A DNA stretch of 64,000 nt from Rickettsia hoogstraalii (lineage in GTDB: Bacteria > Pseudomonadota > Alphaproteobacteria > Rickettsiales > Rickettsiaceae), in the NCBI RefSeq assembly GCF_000825685.1, contig NZ_CCXM01000001.1, positions 1,201,828-1,265,827 on the forward strand. Direction: 5' to 3'. The position numbers were made by a program, and so were the translations under genes. Positions 8,741 to 18,316 of this stretch are shown piece by piece (the first letter of the stretch is position 1; each line of letters begins with the position of its first letter). Under the pieces are notes generated by a model. It saw only the letters and a program-made list of their open reading frames with translations, searched no databases and had not been told where the DNA came from.

Positions 8741-9625
8741 ATGCACAACACCACAAAAAGAGTAACAGTTCCGGCACTTGAAGAAATCTTATACGAGCCT
8801 ATAAAAGTGTTAGATCACGGCTTTATTAGGGTTATCGACTATATGGGGGATGATAGTGCTATAGTACAAGCTGCTCGTGTTTCTTACGGTAAAGGTACGA
8901 AGCAGCTAAACCAAGATAAAGGGCTAATAAATTATTTACTCCGCCACTATCATACTACTCCTTTTGAGATGTGTGACATCAAGTTCCATATTAAATTACC
9001 GATATTTATTGCAAGGCAATGGATTAGGCATAGAACAGCTAGTGTTAACGAATATTCGGCAAGGTACTCTATTTTAGGCAACGAATTTTATTTACCCGAA
9101 CCGGCAAATATTGCTTCCCAATCTGCCGTAAATAAACAATGTAGGGAAGGGGATAGCTTACCGAAAGAAGTGGCCGAAAAGGTCCTTGCAATCTTAGAGG
9201 AAGATGCTAGACAGTGTTATGGGCATTATAAGGAGCTGATGAATGCCGATGAAGATGGTAATATTATAGATGAGAATACCACAGGAATAGCAAGAGAGCT
9301 TGCCCGTATGAATTTAACTTTAAATTATTATACGGAATGGTATTGGAAAATTAATTTACATAATTTGCTTCATTTCTTAAGATTGCGTGCCGACCCTCAC
9401 GCACAATATGAAATTAGAGTTTATGCCGAGAAGATGCTTGAGATAGTCAAAGCTTGGGTTCCTTTTACTTACGAAGCTTTTGAGGAATATCGTTTGCAGG
9501 GAGCAAATATTTCACGTAAAGGTTTAGACGTAATTAAAAGAATGATAAACGGTGAAAAAGTTACTCATGAGAGTAGTGGTATGACTAAAAGAGAGTGGGA
9601 AGAATTAATGAAGATTTTTAGATAA
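8741..9625 (+). CDS. thyX: FAD-dependent thymidylate synthase ThyX
   Basis: A 294-aa flavin-dependent thymidylate synthase that makes dTMP from dUMP. The ThyX signature [15 protein letters not shown] (about residues 96-110) is intact, and [15 protein letters not shown] near residue 225 matches the C-terminal nucleotide-binding region. Length is usual for Rickettsiales. A weak AGGA lies upstream of ATG 8741. It is the last gene of a same-strand cluster starting at 6857, so its transcript may run through the toxin-antitoxin pair. Confidence 0.96.
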   Translation: MHNTTKRVTVPALEEILYEPIKVLDHGFIRVIDYMGDDSAIVQAARVSYGKGTKQLNQDKGLINYLLRHYHTTPFEMCDIKFHIKLPIFIARQWIRHRTASVNEYSARYSILGNEFYLPEPANIASQSAVNKQCREGDSLPKEVAEKVLAILEEDARQCYGHYKELMNADEDGNIIDENTTGIARELARMNLTLNYYTEWYWKINLHNLLHFLRLRADPHAQYEIRVYAEKMLEIVKAWVPFTYEAFEEYRLQGANISRKGLDVIKRMINGEKVTHESSGMTKREWEELMKIFR

Positions 9626-9667
9626 TTGATATGGCTTGCAAAGTGTTGCCCGCGTGAATACCAAATC

Positions 9668-9803
9668 GTCATTGCGAGCAGCCGTAGGCTGCGTGGCAAT
9701 CTCATGAAATAATACTCCTGAGATTGCTTCGTCAATTGCTATGCAATTTCCTCGCAATGACAGATAAAGCCGATCCACGTGGGCAATGCCCGCTCGCAAT
9801 GAC
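9668..9803. repeat. Palindromic element (GTCATTGCGAG family)
   Basis: GTCATTGCGAGCAGCC and CTCGCAATGAC ends in inverted orientation around CTCCTGAGATTG, followed by a second CTCGCAATGACG arm. Lies between thyX and tolB, 27 bases before the tolB start, so it may form part of the tolB leader. Confidence 0.75.
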
Positions 9804-9830
9804 GTTAATTATAAATAAGGAGTATTTTGA

Positions 9831-11165
9831 GTGAGAAATATTATATATTTTATACTATCACTATTATTTAGCTTTAAAGGTTATGCACTTGAAACAATAA
9901 ATATTGAGTATGGGCGAGCTGATCCTACGCCTATAGCAGTTAATAAATTTAATGCCGATAGTTCTGCTGATGACGCTGTAGGTCACGATGTGGTTAAAGT
10001 TATCTCTAATGATTTAAAGCTTTCGGGGTTATTTCGTCCTATTTCCTCTGCATCTTTTATAGAAGAGAAGACAGGAATAGAATATAAACCGCTTTTTGCT
10101 GCATGGCGTCAAATTAATGCTAGCCTTTTAGTAAACGGTGAAGTTAAAAAACTAGAAAGCGGTAAGCTTAAAATTAGCTTTATATTATGGGATACGTTGC
10201 TTGAAAAACAGCTTGCCGGCGAAATTCTTGAAGTACCGGAAAATTTATGGCGAAGAGCAGCACATAAAATTGCCGATAAAATTTATGAAAAAATTACCGG
10301 TGATGCCGGTTATTTTGATACTAAAATAGTGTATGTATCAGAAAGCACTTCTTTACCGAAAATAAAAAGAATTGCTTTGATGGATTATGACGGTGCTAAT
10401 AATAAATATCTTACCAATGGAAAGTCACTAGTCTTAACTCCAAGATTTGCTCGTTCAGCGGATAAGATTTTTTATGTTTCATACGCAACTAAAAGAAGAG
10501 CTCTTGTTTATGAAAAGGATTTAAAAACAGGTAAAGAAAGCGTAGTAGGTGACTTTTCCGGTATATCTTTTGCCCCTAGATTCTCACCGGACGGTAGAAA
10601 AGCCGTAATGTCGATAGCTAAAAACGGCTCAACTCATATTTATGAAATTGACCTTGCTACTAAACGGCTTCATAAGTTAACTGACGGATTCGGTATTAAT
10701 ACCTCTCCTAGCTATTCACCGGACGGTAAAAAAATTGTGTATAATTCTGATAGAAACGGTGTGCCTCAATTATATATCATGAATTCGGACGGAAGTGATG
10801 TTCAGCGTATTAGTTTCGGTGGAGGTTCTTACACTGCTCCTAGTTGGTCGCCTAGAGGAGACTATATAGCATTCACTAAAATTACTAGAGGAGCTGAAGG
10901 AAAAACTTTTAATATCGGAATTATGAAAGCATGCCCCCAAGATGATGAGAATAGTGAAAGGATAATAACAAGCGGATATTTAGTCGAAAGCCCTTGTTGG
11001 TCGCCTAACGGACGAGTTATTATGTTTGCTAAAGGTTGGCCTTCAAGAGCTAAAGCTCCTGGCAAAAATAAAATTTTTGCAATTGATCTAACAGGTCATA
11101 ATGAAAGAGAAATTATGACACCGGCAGATGCTTCTGATCCTGAATGGTCAGGCGTGCTGAATTGA
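9831..11165 (+). CDS. tolB: Tol-Pal system periplasmic beta-propeller TolB
   Basis: A 444-aa TolB starting with GTG 9831 behind a good ribosome site (AAGGAG 9819-9824). A Sec signal peptide (residues 1-19, ending near GYA) precedes the N-terminal alpha/beta domain (ADPTPIAV) and the six-bladed propeller, with repeated [23 protein letters not shown] and [10 protein letters not shown] blades. TolB links Pal to the TolQRA motor in outer-membrane constriction at division. It is encoded alone here, about 13 kb from tolQRA at 24292-26418, not in the classical single operon. Confidence 0.97.
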   Translation: MRNIIYFILSLLFSFKGYALETINIEYGRADPTPIAVNKFNADSSADDAVGHDVVKVISNDLKLSGLFRPISSASFIEEKTGIEYKPLFAAWRQINASLLVNGEVKKLESGKLKISFILWDTLLEKQLAGEILEVPENLWRRAAHKIADKIYEKITGDAGYFDTKIVYVSESTSLPKIKRIALMDYDGANNKYLTNGKSLVLTPRFARSADKIFYVSYATKRRALVYEKDLKTGKESVVGDFSGISFAPRFSPDGRKAVMSIAKNGSTHIYEIDLATKRLHKLTDGFGINTSPSYSPDGKKIVYNSDRNGVPQLYIMNSDGSDVQRISFGGGSYTAPSWSPRGDYIAFTKITRGAEGKTFNIGIMKACPQDDENSERIITSGYLVESPCWSPNGRVIMFAKGWPSRAKAPGKNKIFAIDLTGHNEREIMTPADASDPEWSGVLN

Positions 11166-11290
11166 TGTCATTCCTGCTTCTGTGGAAAAGCATTGTTGCG
11201 TGGATCAATTCTACCGCTGTCATCCCGTGACTTGACATAGAGTAGGTTTTTCGATCCATGCAGCAATGCAGGTCAAGACACTGGATGACA
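11165..11290. repeat. Degraded palindromic repeat
   Basis: Contains CATTGTTGCGTGGATC and its inverted partner GATCCATGCAGCAATGCA plus a TGTCATCCCGTGACTTGA half-hairpin and a terminal GGATGACA. It looks like an eroded version of the composite at 479-738, situated between convergent tolB and rpoH. Confidence 0.6.
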
Positions 11291-11302
11291 ATCCAATAAG
11301 GC

Positions 11303-12184
11303 TTAAGCTACTTCTCTACTATGGTTTAAGATAAACTTTTTTATTTTTTCAAAAGCCGTATTTTCTATTTGTCTAATACGTTCCTTAGAAATATTATACT
11401 CGTTGCTTAGAATATCTAGAGTTTTAGGAGTATCCGTTAATTTACGCTCTGTAAAAATACGAAGTTCTCTATCATTTAAAATCTTCATAGCATTTGATAG
11501 TAACTTCCTTTTACCGGTAGAGTCTTGCTTATTAATAGCTATAGTTTCGGGAGTAGGTCGTGTTTCCGATAATAATTCTATTAATTCTCCTGATTCTGCA
11601 TCGTCGCTATTTATAGGGTTATTTAACGATAAATCAGGACTTGAAATTCTAGTATTCATCTCGGAAACTTCATTAACCGAAACGCCTAACTCATCTGCTA
11701 TTTGTGCAAAATCATCGGGAGTAATAGCTCTTGAGTATAAATTAGTAATTTTATGCTTAACTTTATTAAGACTAAAAAATAATTTTTTTTGTGCAGCCGT
11801 TGTTCCCATCTTTACTAATGACCAAGATTTTAATATATATTCTTGTATAGCTGCTTTAATCCACCACATCGCATATGTTGATAGGCGGAAACCAAGTTCG
11901 GGATTGAATTTTTTTACTGCCTGCATTAAACCTATATTACCTTCTGAAACCAATTCAGTAATAGGAAGACCGTAAGTCCTATAGCCGCTTGCAATTTTTG
12001 CAACAAGCTTAAGATGGCTAGTTACTAATTTATGTGCAGCTTGTAAATCATTTTCTTCTAAATAGGATTTCGCTAATAAAAATTCTTCTTCTTGCGTAAG
12101 TGAAGGAATTTTATTGATTTTCTGTAAGTAGCTATAAAATCCTGATTCGCTAGAAATTGCTAATGCATTAATATTATTAGTCAT
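11303..12184 (-). CDS. rpoH: RNA polymerase heat-shock sigma factor RpoH (sigma-32)
   Basis: A 293-aa sigma-70 family factor of the RpoH group. Region 2 contains LVSEGNIGLMQAVKKFNP and LSTYAMWWIKAAIQEYIL, followed by the RpoH box (QKKLFFSLN), and region 4 ends with the helix-turn-helix SNEYNISKERIRQIE. It would direct transcription of chaperone and protease genes such as hslVU at 39043. Start ATG 12184 gives a normal N-terminus. Divergent from ctaG; the 84-bp spacer must hold both promoters. Confidence 0.95.
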   Translation of the reverse strand: MTNNINALAISSESGFYSYLQKINKIPSLTQEEEFLLAKSYLEENDLQAAHKLVTSHLKLVAKIASGYRTYGLPITELVSEGNIGLMQAVKKFNPELGFRLSTYAMWWIKAAIQEYILKSWSLVKMGTTAAQKKLFFSLNKVKHKITNLYSRAITPDDFAQIADELGVSVNEVSEMNTRISSPDLSLNNPINSDDAESGELIELLSETRPTPETIAINKQDSTGKRKLLSNAMKILNDRELRIFTERKLTDTPKTLDILSNEYNISKERIRQIENTAFEKIKKFILNHSREVA

Positions 12185-12268
12185 ACCAACCTTACTATTT
12201 TCTTTATACTAACACATATATGATCTAAAATAAACTTTTTCTAGAGTATTTTTAAATAAAATCAAATA

Positions 12269-12805
12269 ATGCCTAAAAAATCCAATAAAAATTTAGCCTT
12301 TTCCTTGCTGGGATTAATAATTAGTATGGTGTTACTAAGTTTTGCTTTCGTACCTATCTATAATTTATTTTGTAAAGTTACAGGATATGGCGGTACTACT
12401 GCAAAAGAAACGGTGAGTGTATATTCTAAGGTAAAAGGCACTAAACCTATAATTATCGAGTTTGATGCTAATGTTGATAAAGATTTACCTTGGCGGTTTA
12501 TTCCAAGGCAGCAAAGAGTGCAAATTGTTCCGGGGCAGAATACTCTAGTGTTCTATGAAACGGAGAATCTAAGCAATAACGATATAATAGGTACTTCCGT
12601 ATATAATGTTACTCCAAATAAAGCAGGAAAATATTTCGTAAAAATTCATTGTTTTTGTTTTGAAGAACAATTATTAAAAGCCGGCGAAAAAGTCTTAATG
12701 CCGGTTACATTTTATATAGATAAGGATTTTGAGCTTGATCCTGAAATGCAAGACATTAAAGTACTTACCTTATCTTATAGTTTTTTTAAAGTAAGAGAAC
12801 TATAG
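12269..12805 (+). CDS. ctaG: Cytochrome c oxidase assembly protein CtaG/Cox11
   Basis: A 178-aa inner-membrane copper chaperone that delivers Cu to the CuB site of cytochrome c oxidase subunit I. One N-terminal membrane helix (about residues 8-30) is followed by the periplasmic domain with [11 protein letters not shown] and the copper-binding HCFCFEEQ motif (the family's CFCF), and the terminal LSYSFF. Length and motifs are complete. No oxidase subunit genes are in the window. Confidence 0.95.
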   Translation: MPKKSNKNLAFSLLGLIISMVLLSFAFVPIYNLFCKVTGYGGTTAKETVSVYSKVKGTKPIIIEFDANVDKDLPWRFIPRQQRVQIVPGQNTLVFYETENLSNNDIIGTSVYNVTPNKAGKYFVKIHCFCFEEQLLKAGEKVLMPVTFYIDKDFELDPEMQDIKVLTLSYSFFKVREL

Positions 12806-12859
12806 CTGTCACCTAGTTCGCTTGACCTATATACCGGATAATTTTTAAAAAATTCTCGA

Positions 12860-13060
12860 TGTCATCCCCGCGAAGGCGGGGATCCAAACTAAAAAATCTT
12901 TAATTTTAAAGATTTTTTATTACATAGTTTTTTAAAAGTAAAGCTTTTAGAAAAAGCTTTACTTTACTGGATTCCCGCCTACGCAGGAATGACATAAGTG
13001 AGCCGTGCAACAACGCAGGTCAAGCCACGGTATGACAACGGAGCGTTTTTCAAGAGCCAT
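12860..13060. repeat. Paired-hairpin repeat with AT-rich stem core
   Basis: A TGTCATCCCCGCG hairpin (12860-12886) and an inverted CTGGATTCCC...GGAATGACA hairpin (12967-12994) flank a core that is itself two AT-rich hairpins (AAATCTTTAATTTTAAAGATTT and AAGTAAAGC...GCTTTACTT). A further GTGCAACAACGCAGG and CAAGCCACGG fragment follows. Same outer architecture as elements at 589-688, 16934-17010, 26491-26591 and 57630-58006. Confidence 0.75.
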
Positions 13061-13073
13061 GCAACAAAGCTCA

Positions 13074-14051
13074 TCATTGATGTTCGATAATCCATTTACG
13101 AAGCCTAACAATCGGCGGAGTATTTATAAGAGCAGTAGAAGGTAAAACTTTGCCGTTAGTATTAAAATTAATTATAGGTTCTATACCGTATATGCTATAC
13201 CAAGGTTTTAACGGTGAGCTATTTGAATATTTACGGTGAAACCAAGATAAAGAAGGTGTTGTTTCTTCATATTCTATTACTTTAACCAATTGTGGATTTT
13301 TGTGATATATAAGGCTAAGTACCGATTGGTCGGAATGATGCCATTTATATTCATCGTAATTAGGATGAATATTATAATCTTTGCCTGAAAGAATTCTAAT
13401 ATCTTCACAACTTTTTAGCCATTTTTCAATAAAAGAACGAGAAAGCTTGGTATTACGCACAACAATAACGGCACTCCAAATATGATCGTCATTTCTGCAT
13501 TCTTCGTTCAGACAATCCATTAAAGCAAAAGTTTCGCCTTTAACAAAACTACCGTTTTTACGATCGCGATCATGTACCAGTAATATATCATTATCGCCTA
13601 AAAGATTTGTTAAATTACTGATATGCTTTTTAATAACAAAAGCTGAATCTAAATATACTATAATAGCTCCTTCCGGTGCATTTTTCATTGTTTCAAGTAT
13701 AATATAAGGTTTCCATAGCCATAAACCAGCTCCTGCAGGCTCATTAAAAATTTCTTGATTTTTCTCTATAAACACTTGAGGTATATTCTTTTTCTTATAG
13801 TTAAATATGAAATCTATACCTTTATTAATCGCATAATGAGTGGTTGCATTTTGATTACGATAAACATACTCCGGACCGTCGGCATAAGAAACTAAATAAA
13901 TAGGCTCTTTTATAGAATTCTGAATAGATAAATCTACTTTTTGTAATGATAAATCATTAATAAAACCTTGACGTGAATATTCTAAGATAACCAGTACGAA
14001 ATAAATTAGAGCTAATGTAATAATCGTTTTGTATAATATTTTAAATAACAT
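13074..14051 (-). CDS. Membrane-anchored glycosyltransferase-like protein
   Basis: A 325-aa protein with one N-terminal membrane helix (about residues 5-25) and a soluble domain. Features that resemble nucleotide-sugar glycosyltransferases of the GT-A kind are the AGAGLWLWKPYIILETM helix, a YLDSAF segment (DxS/D-like) near residue 127 and a late WHHSDQSVLSLIYHK motif. A donor or acceptor cannot be named. It may act on surface polysaccharide or lipid A, but no partner gene is adjacent. The frame is intact. Function is a fold-level inference. Confidence 0.5.
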   Translation of the reverse strand: MLFKILYKTIITLALIYFVLVILEYSRQGFINDLSLQKVDLSIQNSIKEPIYLVSYADGPEYVYRNQNATTHYAINKGIDFIFNYKKKNIPQVFIEKNQEIFNEPAGAGLWLWKPYIILETMKNAPEGAIIVYLDSAFVIKKHISNLTNLLGDNDILLVHDRDRKNGSFVKGETFALMDCLNEECRNDDHIWSAVIVVRNTKLSRSFIEKWLKSCEDIRILSGKDYNIHPNYDEYKWHHSDQSVLSLIYHKNPQLVKVIEYEETTPSLSWFHRKYSNSSPLKPWYSIYGIEPIINFNTNGKVLPSTALINTPPIVRLRKWIIEHQ

Positions 14052-14098
14052 ATTATTTTATAATTTTTAATTTTTAAGCTACGTTATTGTAAGTTTTC

Positions 14099-14194
14099 CG
14101 TCATTGCGAGGAAATTTACGAAGTAATTTGACGAAGCAATCTCGTACCAAACTCCTGAGATTGCCGCACTCCTTACAGTCGCTCGCAAATGACG
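14099..14194. repeat. Palindromic element (GTCATTGCGAG family)
   Basis: CGTCATTGCGAGGAAATT and inverted GCTCGCAAATGACG ends with a CTCCTGAGATTGCC core, between the divergent glycosyltransferase-like gene and mnmA. Confidence 0.75.
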
Positions 14195-14276
14195 TTATAG
14201 CATTTTAATATATTAAAAGATAGTGTTGTAATTTAATTATAAATTTAGTATAATTTGCTGTTTGTTTAAGGTTGGT

Positions 14277-15374
14277 ATGATTAATTTAGGGGATAAGCAG
14301 TCTACTATAGTTGTCGCGATGTCAGGCGGGGTTGATAGTTCAGCGGTTGCCGCAATGTTGCATGAACAGGGACATAATGTTATAGGTATTACCTTGCAGC
14401 TATATGATCACGGTATGGCAGTAGGGAAAAAAAATGCCTGTTGTGCCGGTCAGGATATTTACGATGCTAAAATGGTAGCAAATAAGCTAGGTATTCCCCA
14501 TTACGTACTTGATTATGAGAGTAAGTTTAAAGAGTCGGTAATAGATAATTTTGTCGATAGCTATTTACAAGGCGAAACCCCGCTGCCATGCGTGCAATGT
14601 AATAAATCGGTGAAATTCAGGGATTTAATTAAAACGGCTAGAGAGCTTGGAGCAGCTCAGCTTGCTACCGGTCATTATGTACGAAAAATAAACGGCGATA
14701 ACGGAGCGGAGTTACATACAGGACTTGATCCGGCAAAAGATCAAAGTTATTTTTTATTTACGACAACTAAAGAGCAATTGGAATATTTAAGTTTCCCTCT
14801 AGGAGGACTTACTAAGGATGAAACACGTAGGCTTGCTAGTAAATTTGGGCTTGAGGTAGCAGATAAACCCGATAGCCAAGACATTTGCTTCGTACCTGAT
14901 GGAAATTATAAGAGTGTAATAAATAAAATACGTCCGGGAGCAAGCGAAAGCGGCAGAATTATTCATGTAAACGGGTTTGAGCTAGGAGAGCATAGCGGTA
15001 TAATTAATTACACTATAGGGCAACGTCGTGGCCTTGGTATAGCTTATAACGAGCCTTTATATGTAGTAAAGATTGATCCTAATAATAATATAGTATATGT
15101 AGGACCGGAGTCTGCATTAAACGTGCAGGAGTTTATAATTAAAGACATAAACTGGCTTGCAGATGAGATTAAAGATAACGAAAAGCTAGAAGTAGAAGTT
15201 AAAATTCGTTCAACAAGACTGCCTCGTTTAGCCGAAATAAGTAAACTCGGTGATGATAAAATGAAGATAAAATTTTTATCCGAAGAAAAAGCCGTTGCCC
15301 CTGGGCAAGCATGCGTTATTTATGCCGGTGAAAGGGTACTTGGCGGCGGATGGATTACTAGGGATATAAGGTAA
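14277..15374 (+). CDS. mnmA: tRNA-specific 2-thiouridylase MnmA
   Basis: A 365-aa enzyme that thiolates U34 of tRNA Lys, Glu and Gln. The PP-loop SGGVDSS is near residue 16, the catalytic cysteines lie in CVQCNKSVKF (about 103) and DSQDICFVPDG (about 197), and NYTIGQRRGLG marks the tRNA-binding region. I prefer ATG 14277, which has AAGG five bases upstream and gives a normal leader before the PP-loop; an in-frame TTG at 14262 would add five residues (MFKVG) and cannot be excluded. Confidence 0.96.
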   Translation: MINLGDKQSTIVVAMSGGVDSSAVAAMLHEQGHNVIGITLQLYDHGMAVGKKNACCAGQDIYDAKMVANKLGIPHYVLDYESKFKESVIDNFVDSYLQGETPLPCVQCNKSVKFRDLIKTARELGAAQLATGHYVRKINGDNGAELHTGLDPAKDQSYFLFTTTKEQLEYLSFPLGGLTKDETRRLASKFGLEVADKPDSQDICFVPDGNYKSVINKIRPGASESGRIIHVNGFELGEHSGIINYTIGQRRGLGIAYNEPLYVVKIDPNNNIVYVGPESALNVQEFIIKDINWLADEIKDNEKLEVEVKIRSTRLPRLAEISKLGDDKMKIKFLSEEKAVAPGQACVIYAGERVLGGGWITRDIR

Positions 15375-15391
15375 TAATTTCCTTATAGATT

Positions 15392-15483
15392 CGTCATTGC
15401 AAGCAGCCGTAGGCTGCGTGGCAATCTCAGGACTTTGGCACGAGATTGCTTCGTCAAAATTTTCAATTTTTCCTCGCAATGAC
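15392..15483. repeat. Palindromic element (GTCATTGCGAG family)
   Basis: CGTCATTGCAAGCAGCC and inverted CCTCGCAATGACA ends. It lies just upstream of the permease start, and a spurious ATG at 15397 inside it would lengthen the permease frame by 43 codons. Confidence 0.75.
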
Positions 15484-15525
15484 ACAATTCACAAAAAAAT
15501 AAGCTCACTAAAACAGGAGAAACTA

Positions 15526-16923
15526 ATGAGTTTTTTAAGGAAGAAAAGTTTTGAATCAGTAAAAGAGATAGGTAGCTCAAGCGGTCTTAGCAAGACGCTT
15601 GGAGCATTCGATTTAATATTACTGGGTCTTGGTGCAATGATTGGTACCGGCGTATTCGTTGTTACCGGTATAATTGCTGCTAAATATTCAGGACCTGCAG
15701 TAATGTTATCTTATGCGATTGCAGGTATTACCTGTATTTTCGTAGCACTTGTTTATACTGAACTTGCTGCGATGCTTCCAACTTCCGGAAGTATTTATAC
15801 TTACTCCTATGTTGCATTCGGTGAAGTATTTGCTTGGATGATCGGTAGCGTTATAATATTAGAACTCGGTGTTGCTGCAGGAATAGTAGCTGCAGGCTGG
15901 TCGGGTTACGTACAAGGAATATTAGCAGCAGGCGGAATCAATTTACCGAAAGAATTAACTACCGTACCGACAAATGGCGGTATAATAAATTTACCGGCAT
16001 TTTTAATCTCGGTATTTATCGGATTTATTTTATATTTAGGTACTAAAGATAGTAAGAGACTAAATGCAATTTTAGTTTTCATAAAAATGGCTGCAATATT
16101 TGTATTTGTACTCGCTGCTGCTCCTCATTTCGATGCTACTAACTGGAGCAATTTTATGCCTTTCGGTTTTAGTAATGTTTTAGTAGGTGCATCTATTTTA
16201 TTCCTAGCTTTTACAGGTTTTGGAACGATTGCAACCGCAGCTGAGGAATGTAAAAATCCAAAACGTGATATAATGATCGGTATTATCGGCTCGCTTGTTC
16301 TAACTACTATAGTTTATGTAACAATGGCAGGGCTTGTGACCGGTATTGCACCTTTTGATCAGTTAAATAACGATCAACCGCTTGCTTATGCTTTAACTAT
16401 CAATAATAGCAAGATTGGCTCTGCTATTGTTGCAACCGGTGCGGTTTGTGGTATGATGACGGTGTTGATGATGAATATTTACGGTACTTCTCGTATTTTT
16501 TATGCTATTGCACGTGACGGTTTACTACCGAAAGGTTTTGCAAAGTTGCACCCAAAATATGATAGCCCGTATATTACGATTATAATATTTGCTTCTTTAG
16601 CTGCTATCCTTGGAGGATTTTGCTCTACGGAATTATTAACTCAATTAACTTCAATGGGAGCATTAATTGATTATATAACCGTCACAATAATAGTGGTATT
16701 ATTTAGGGTAAAGCTACCTGATGCTCAAAGACCTTTTAGATGTCCTTTAGTATTTATTATTGTACCGTTTATTTTAATTGCGTGTGCTTATTTGTTATTT
16801 ATTCAAGTTTATGACGGTGAATTTAATCTATTAACGGCAGGTCGTGCATTAATATATTGGTTTATTACAATATTTGTTTTATATATTGTAAGATCATTTT
16901 TTATGAAGAAAGAGCAAAATTAG
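15526..16923 (+). CDS. APC-superfamily amino acid permease
   Basis: A 465-aa inner-membrane transporter with 12 predicted helices, of the APC superfamily and closest in pattern to cationic amino-acid transporter (CAT/YfnA-like) proteins: the first helix has LILLGLGAMIGTGVFVVTG and the sixth region LAFTGFGTIATAAEECKNP with the conserved E-E-x-x-N-P. It would import host amino acids. The true start is ATG 15526, preceded by CAGGAG; the longer frame from 15397 translates the repeat. Substrate specificity is not determined by sequence reading. Confidence 0.88.
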   Translation: MSFLRKKSFESVKEIGSSSGLSKTLGAFDLILLGLGAMIGTGVFVVTGIIAAKYSGPAVMLSYAIAGITCIFVALVYTELAAMLPTSGSIYTYSYVAFGEVFAWMIGSVIILELGVAAGIVAAGWSGYVQGILAAGGINLPKELTTVPTNGGIINLPAFLISVFIGFILYLGTKDSKRLNAILVFIKMAAIFVFVLAAAPHFDATNWSNFMPFGFSNVLVGASILFLAFTGFGTIATAAEECKNPKRDIMIGIIGSLVLTTIVYVTMAGLVTGIAPFDQLNNDQPLAYALTINNSKIGSAIVATGAVCGMMTVLMMNIYGTSRIFYAIARDGLLPKGFAKLHPKYDSPYITIIIFASLAAILGGFCSTELLTQLTSMGALIDYITVTIIVVLFRVKLPDAQRPFRCPLVFIIVPFILIACAYLLFIQVYDGEFNLLTAGRALIYWFITIFVLYIVRSFFMKKEQN

Positions 16924-16933
16924 CTCCTTTCGA

Positions 16934-17010
16934 TGTCATCCCGCGACTTGATCGCGGGATCCAGTCTTTTTTAATTTTTTTTGATACCGTGGTCAAGCCA
17001 CGGTATGACA
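16934..17010. repeat. Paired-hairpin repeat
   Basis: Left hairpin TGTCATCCCGCGACTTGATC-type stem ending in ATCCAG (16934-16964) and right hairpin with ACCGTGG/CCACGGT stem ending TATGACA (16983-17010), separated by a T-rich 18-base core. The two stems differ in sequence but both still pair, so structure rather than sequence is kept. Between the permease and hisS. Confidence 0.75.
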
Positions 17011-17057
17011 TCAAAGAGTTTTTAAGAGTCACATAACAAAACCACAAAATTAACCAA

Positions 17058-18305
17058 ATGACTGAAAAGCTGCAGCCACTTCGAGGAATGAAAGATCTAT
17101 TGCCGGATGATTATAAAGTTCACGACTATATAATTAACAAAGCAAGGGATGTAGGAGTATTGTACGGCTATACGCAAATGAGTACTCCAATACTCGAGTA
17201 TAGCAAGGTTTTTAACCGCTCGATGGGTGAAAGCTCTGACGTAATCAGTAAAGAAATCTACAGTTTTTTAGATAAGAGCAATGATTCCGTAGCATTACGG
17301 CCTGAATTTACAGCAGGTATTATTAGAAGCTTCATCTCAAACGGCTTACAACATAAATTGCCCTTAAAGTTTTTCTCTACCGGTCCTGTTTTTCGTTATG
17401 ACAGACCGCAAGCAGGGCGTCAAAGACAATTTCATCAACTAAATTATGAATATATCGGGGCTAAAGGTGCTATTACTGATGCTGAAACTTTGAAGTTGGC
17501 CGTAGACATACTTAAAGTACTTGAAATAGAGCAGGATACTATTTTAGAGCTTAACTCTCTTGGATGCAGCGAATCAAGAAGTGTTTATCAGCAAAAATTA
17601 GTAGAATATCTAAATGATTTTAAAGATCAATTATCTGAAGAAAGCAAAGTAAGGCTGACCAAAAACCCAATGCGGATTCTTGATTCTAAAAGCGAAATTG
17701 ATCAGAAAATAATAGCAAACGCACCGGTTTTATCTGAATATTACACTGATGAATCCAAAGAATATTTTGAGGAGTTACTAAAATATCTTGATATTTTAGG
17801 CGTAAAATATAGCATAAATCCACGTTTGGTTAGAGGGCTTGATTATTACTGCCATACTGCTTTTGAATTCACTACGAAAAAGCTAGGGAGTCAATCCACT
17901 ATTTTGGCTGGCGGACGTTATGACGGGCTTGCTAAAATCATGGGTAATAATGATAATGTACCGGCTATCGGTTTTGCTGCCGGTATCGAGCGAATTGCTT
18001 TAATGCGGGAATATAATATATCTGAAGTAAAGCCGGTATTTGTATTACCGATCGGTGAAAATAATATTACTTACTCTTTAGAAATTGCCGATAAATTACG
18101 TTCGCAAAATATTGCTACTATTATAGATCCTGTAGGTAAAATAGCTAAAAGAATGCAACGCGTTCTTAATGAAAATGCTAAATTTATTATTTTTATAGGT
18201 GACGAAGAGCAGGCGAATAATAATTTCAAACTTAAAGATTTAGAAAAAGAAGAAGAATATATAGTAGATTTTACAAAAGCTTTTGAGTTATTGAAGAAAT
18301 ATTAA
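17058..18305 (+). CDS. hisS: Histidine--tRNA ligase
   Basis: A 415-aa class II aminoacyl-tRNA synthetase. Motif 1 region [16 protein letters not shown] begins at residue 10, motif 2 includes [20 protein letters not shown] (about 112-131), the His-binding [14 protein letters not shown] lies near 256 and motif 3 [13 protein letters not shown] near 307, followed by an anticodon-binding domain. Frame intact. The ABC-F gene follows after 11 bases on the same strand and is probably cotranscribed. Confidence 0.97.
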   Translation: MTEKLQPLRGMKDLLPDDYKVHDYIINKARDVGVLYGYTQMSTPILEYSKVFNRSMGESSDVISKEIYSFLDKSNDSVALRPEFTAGIIRSFISNGLQHKLPLKFFSTGPVFRYDRPQAGRQRQFHQLNYEYIGAKGAITDAETLKLAVDILKVLEIEQDTILELNSLGCSESRSVYQQKLVEYLNDFKDQLSEESKVRLTKNPMRILDSKSEIDQKIIANAPVLSEYYTDESKEYFEELLKYLDILGVKYSINPRLVRGLDYYCHTAFEFTTKKLGSQSTILAGGRYDGLAKIMGNNDNVPAIGFAAGIERIALMREYNISEVKPVFVLPIGENNITYSLEIADKLRSQNIATIIDPVGKIAKRMQRVLNENAKFIIFIGDEEQANNNFKLKDLEKEEEYIVDFTKAFELLKKY

Positions 18306-18316
18306 AATCTAAAAAT

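Noticed and set aside
11403..11975. 190-aa plus-strand frame
   Set aside because: Antisense shadow of rpoH, with no folded-protein pattern.
15397..15525. N-terminal 43-codon extension of the APC permease
   Set aside because: It translates a GTCATTGCGAG repeat; the start at 15526 has a good ribosome site and begins before the conserved region.
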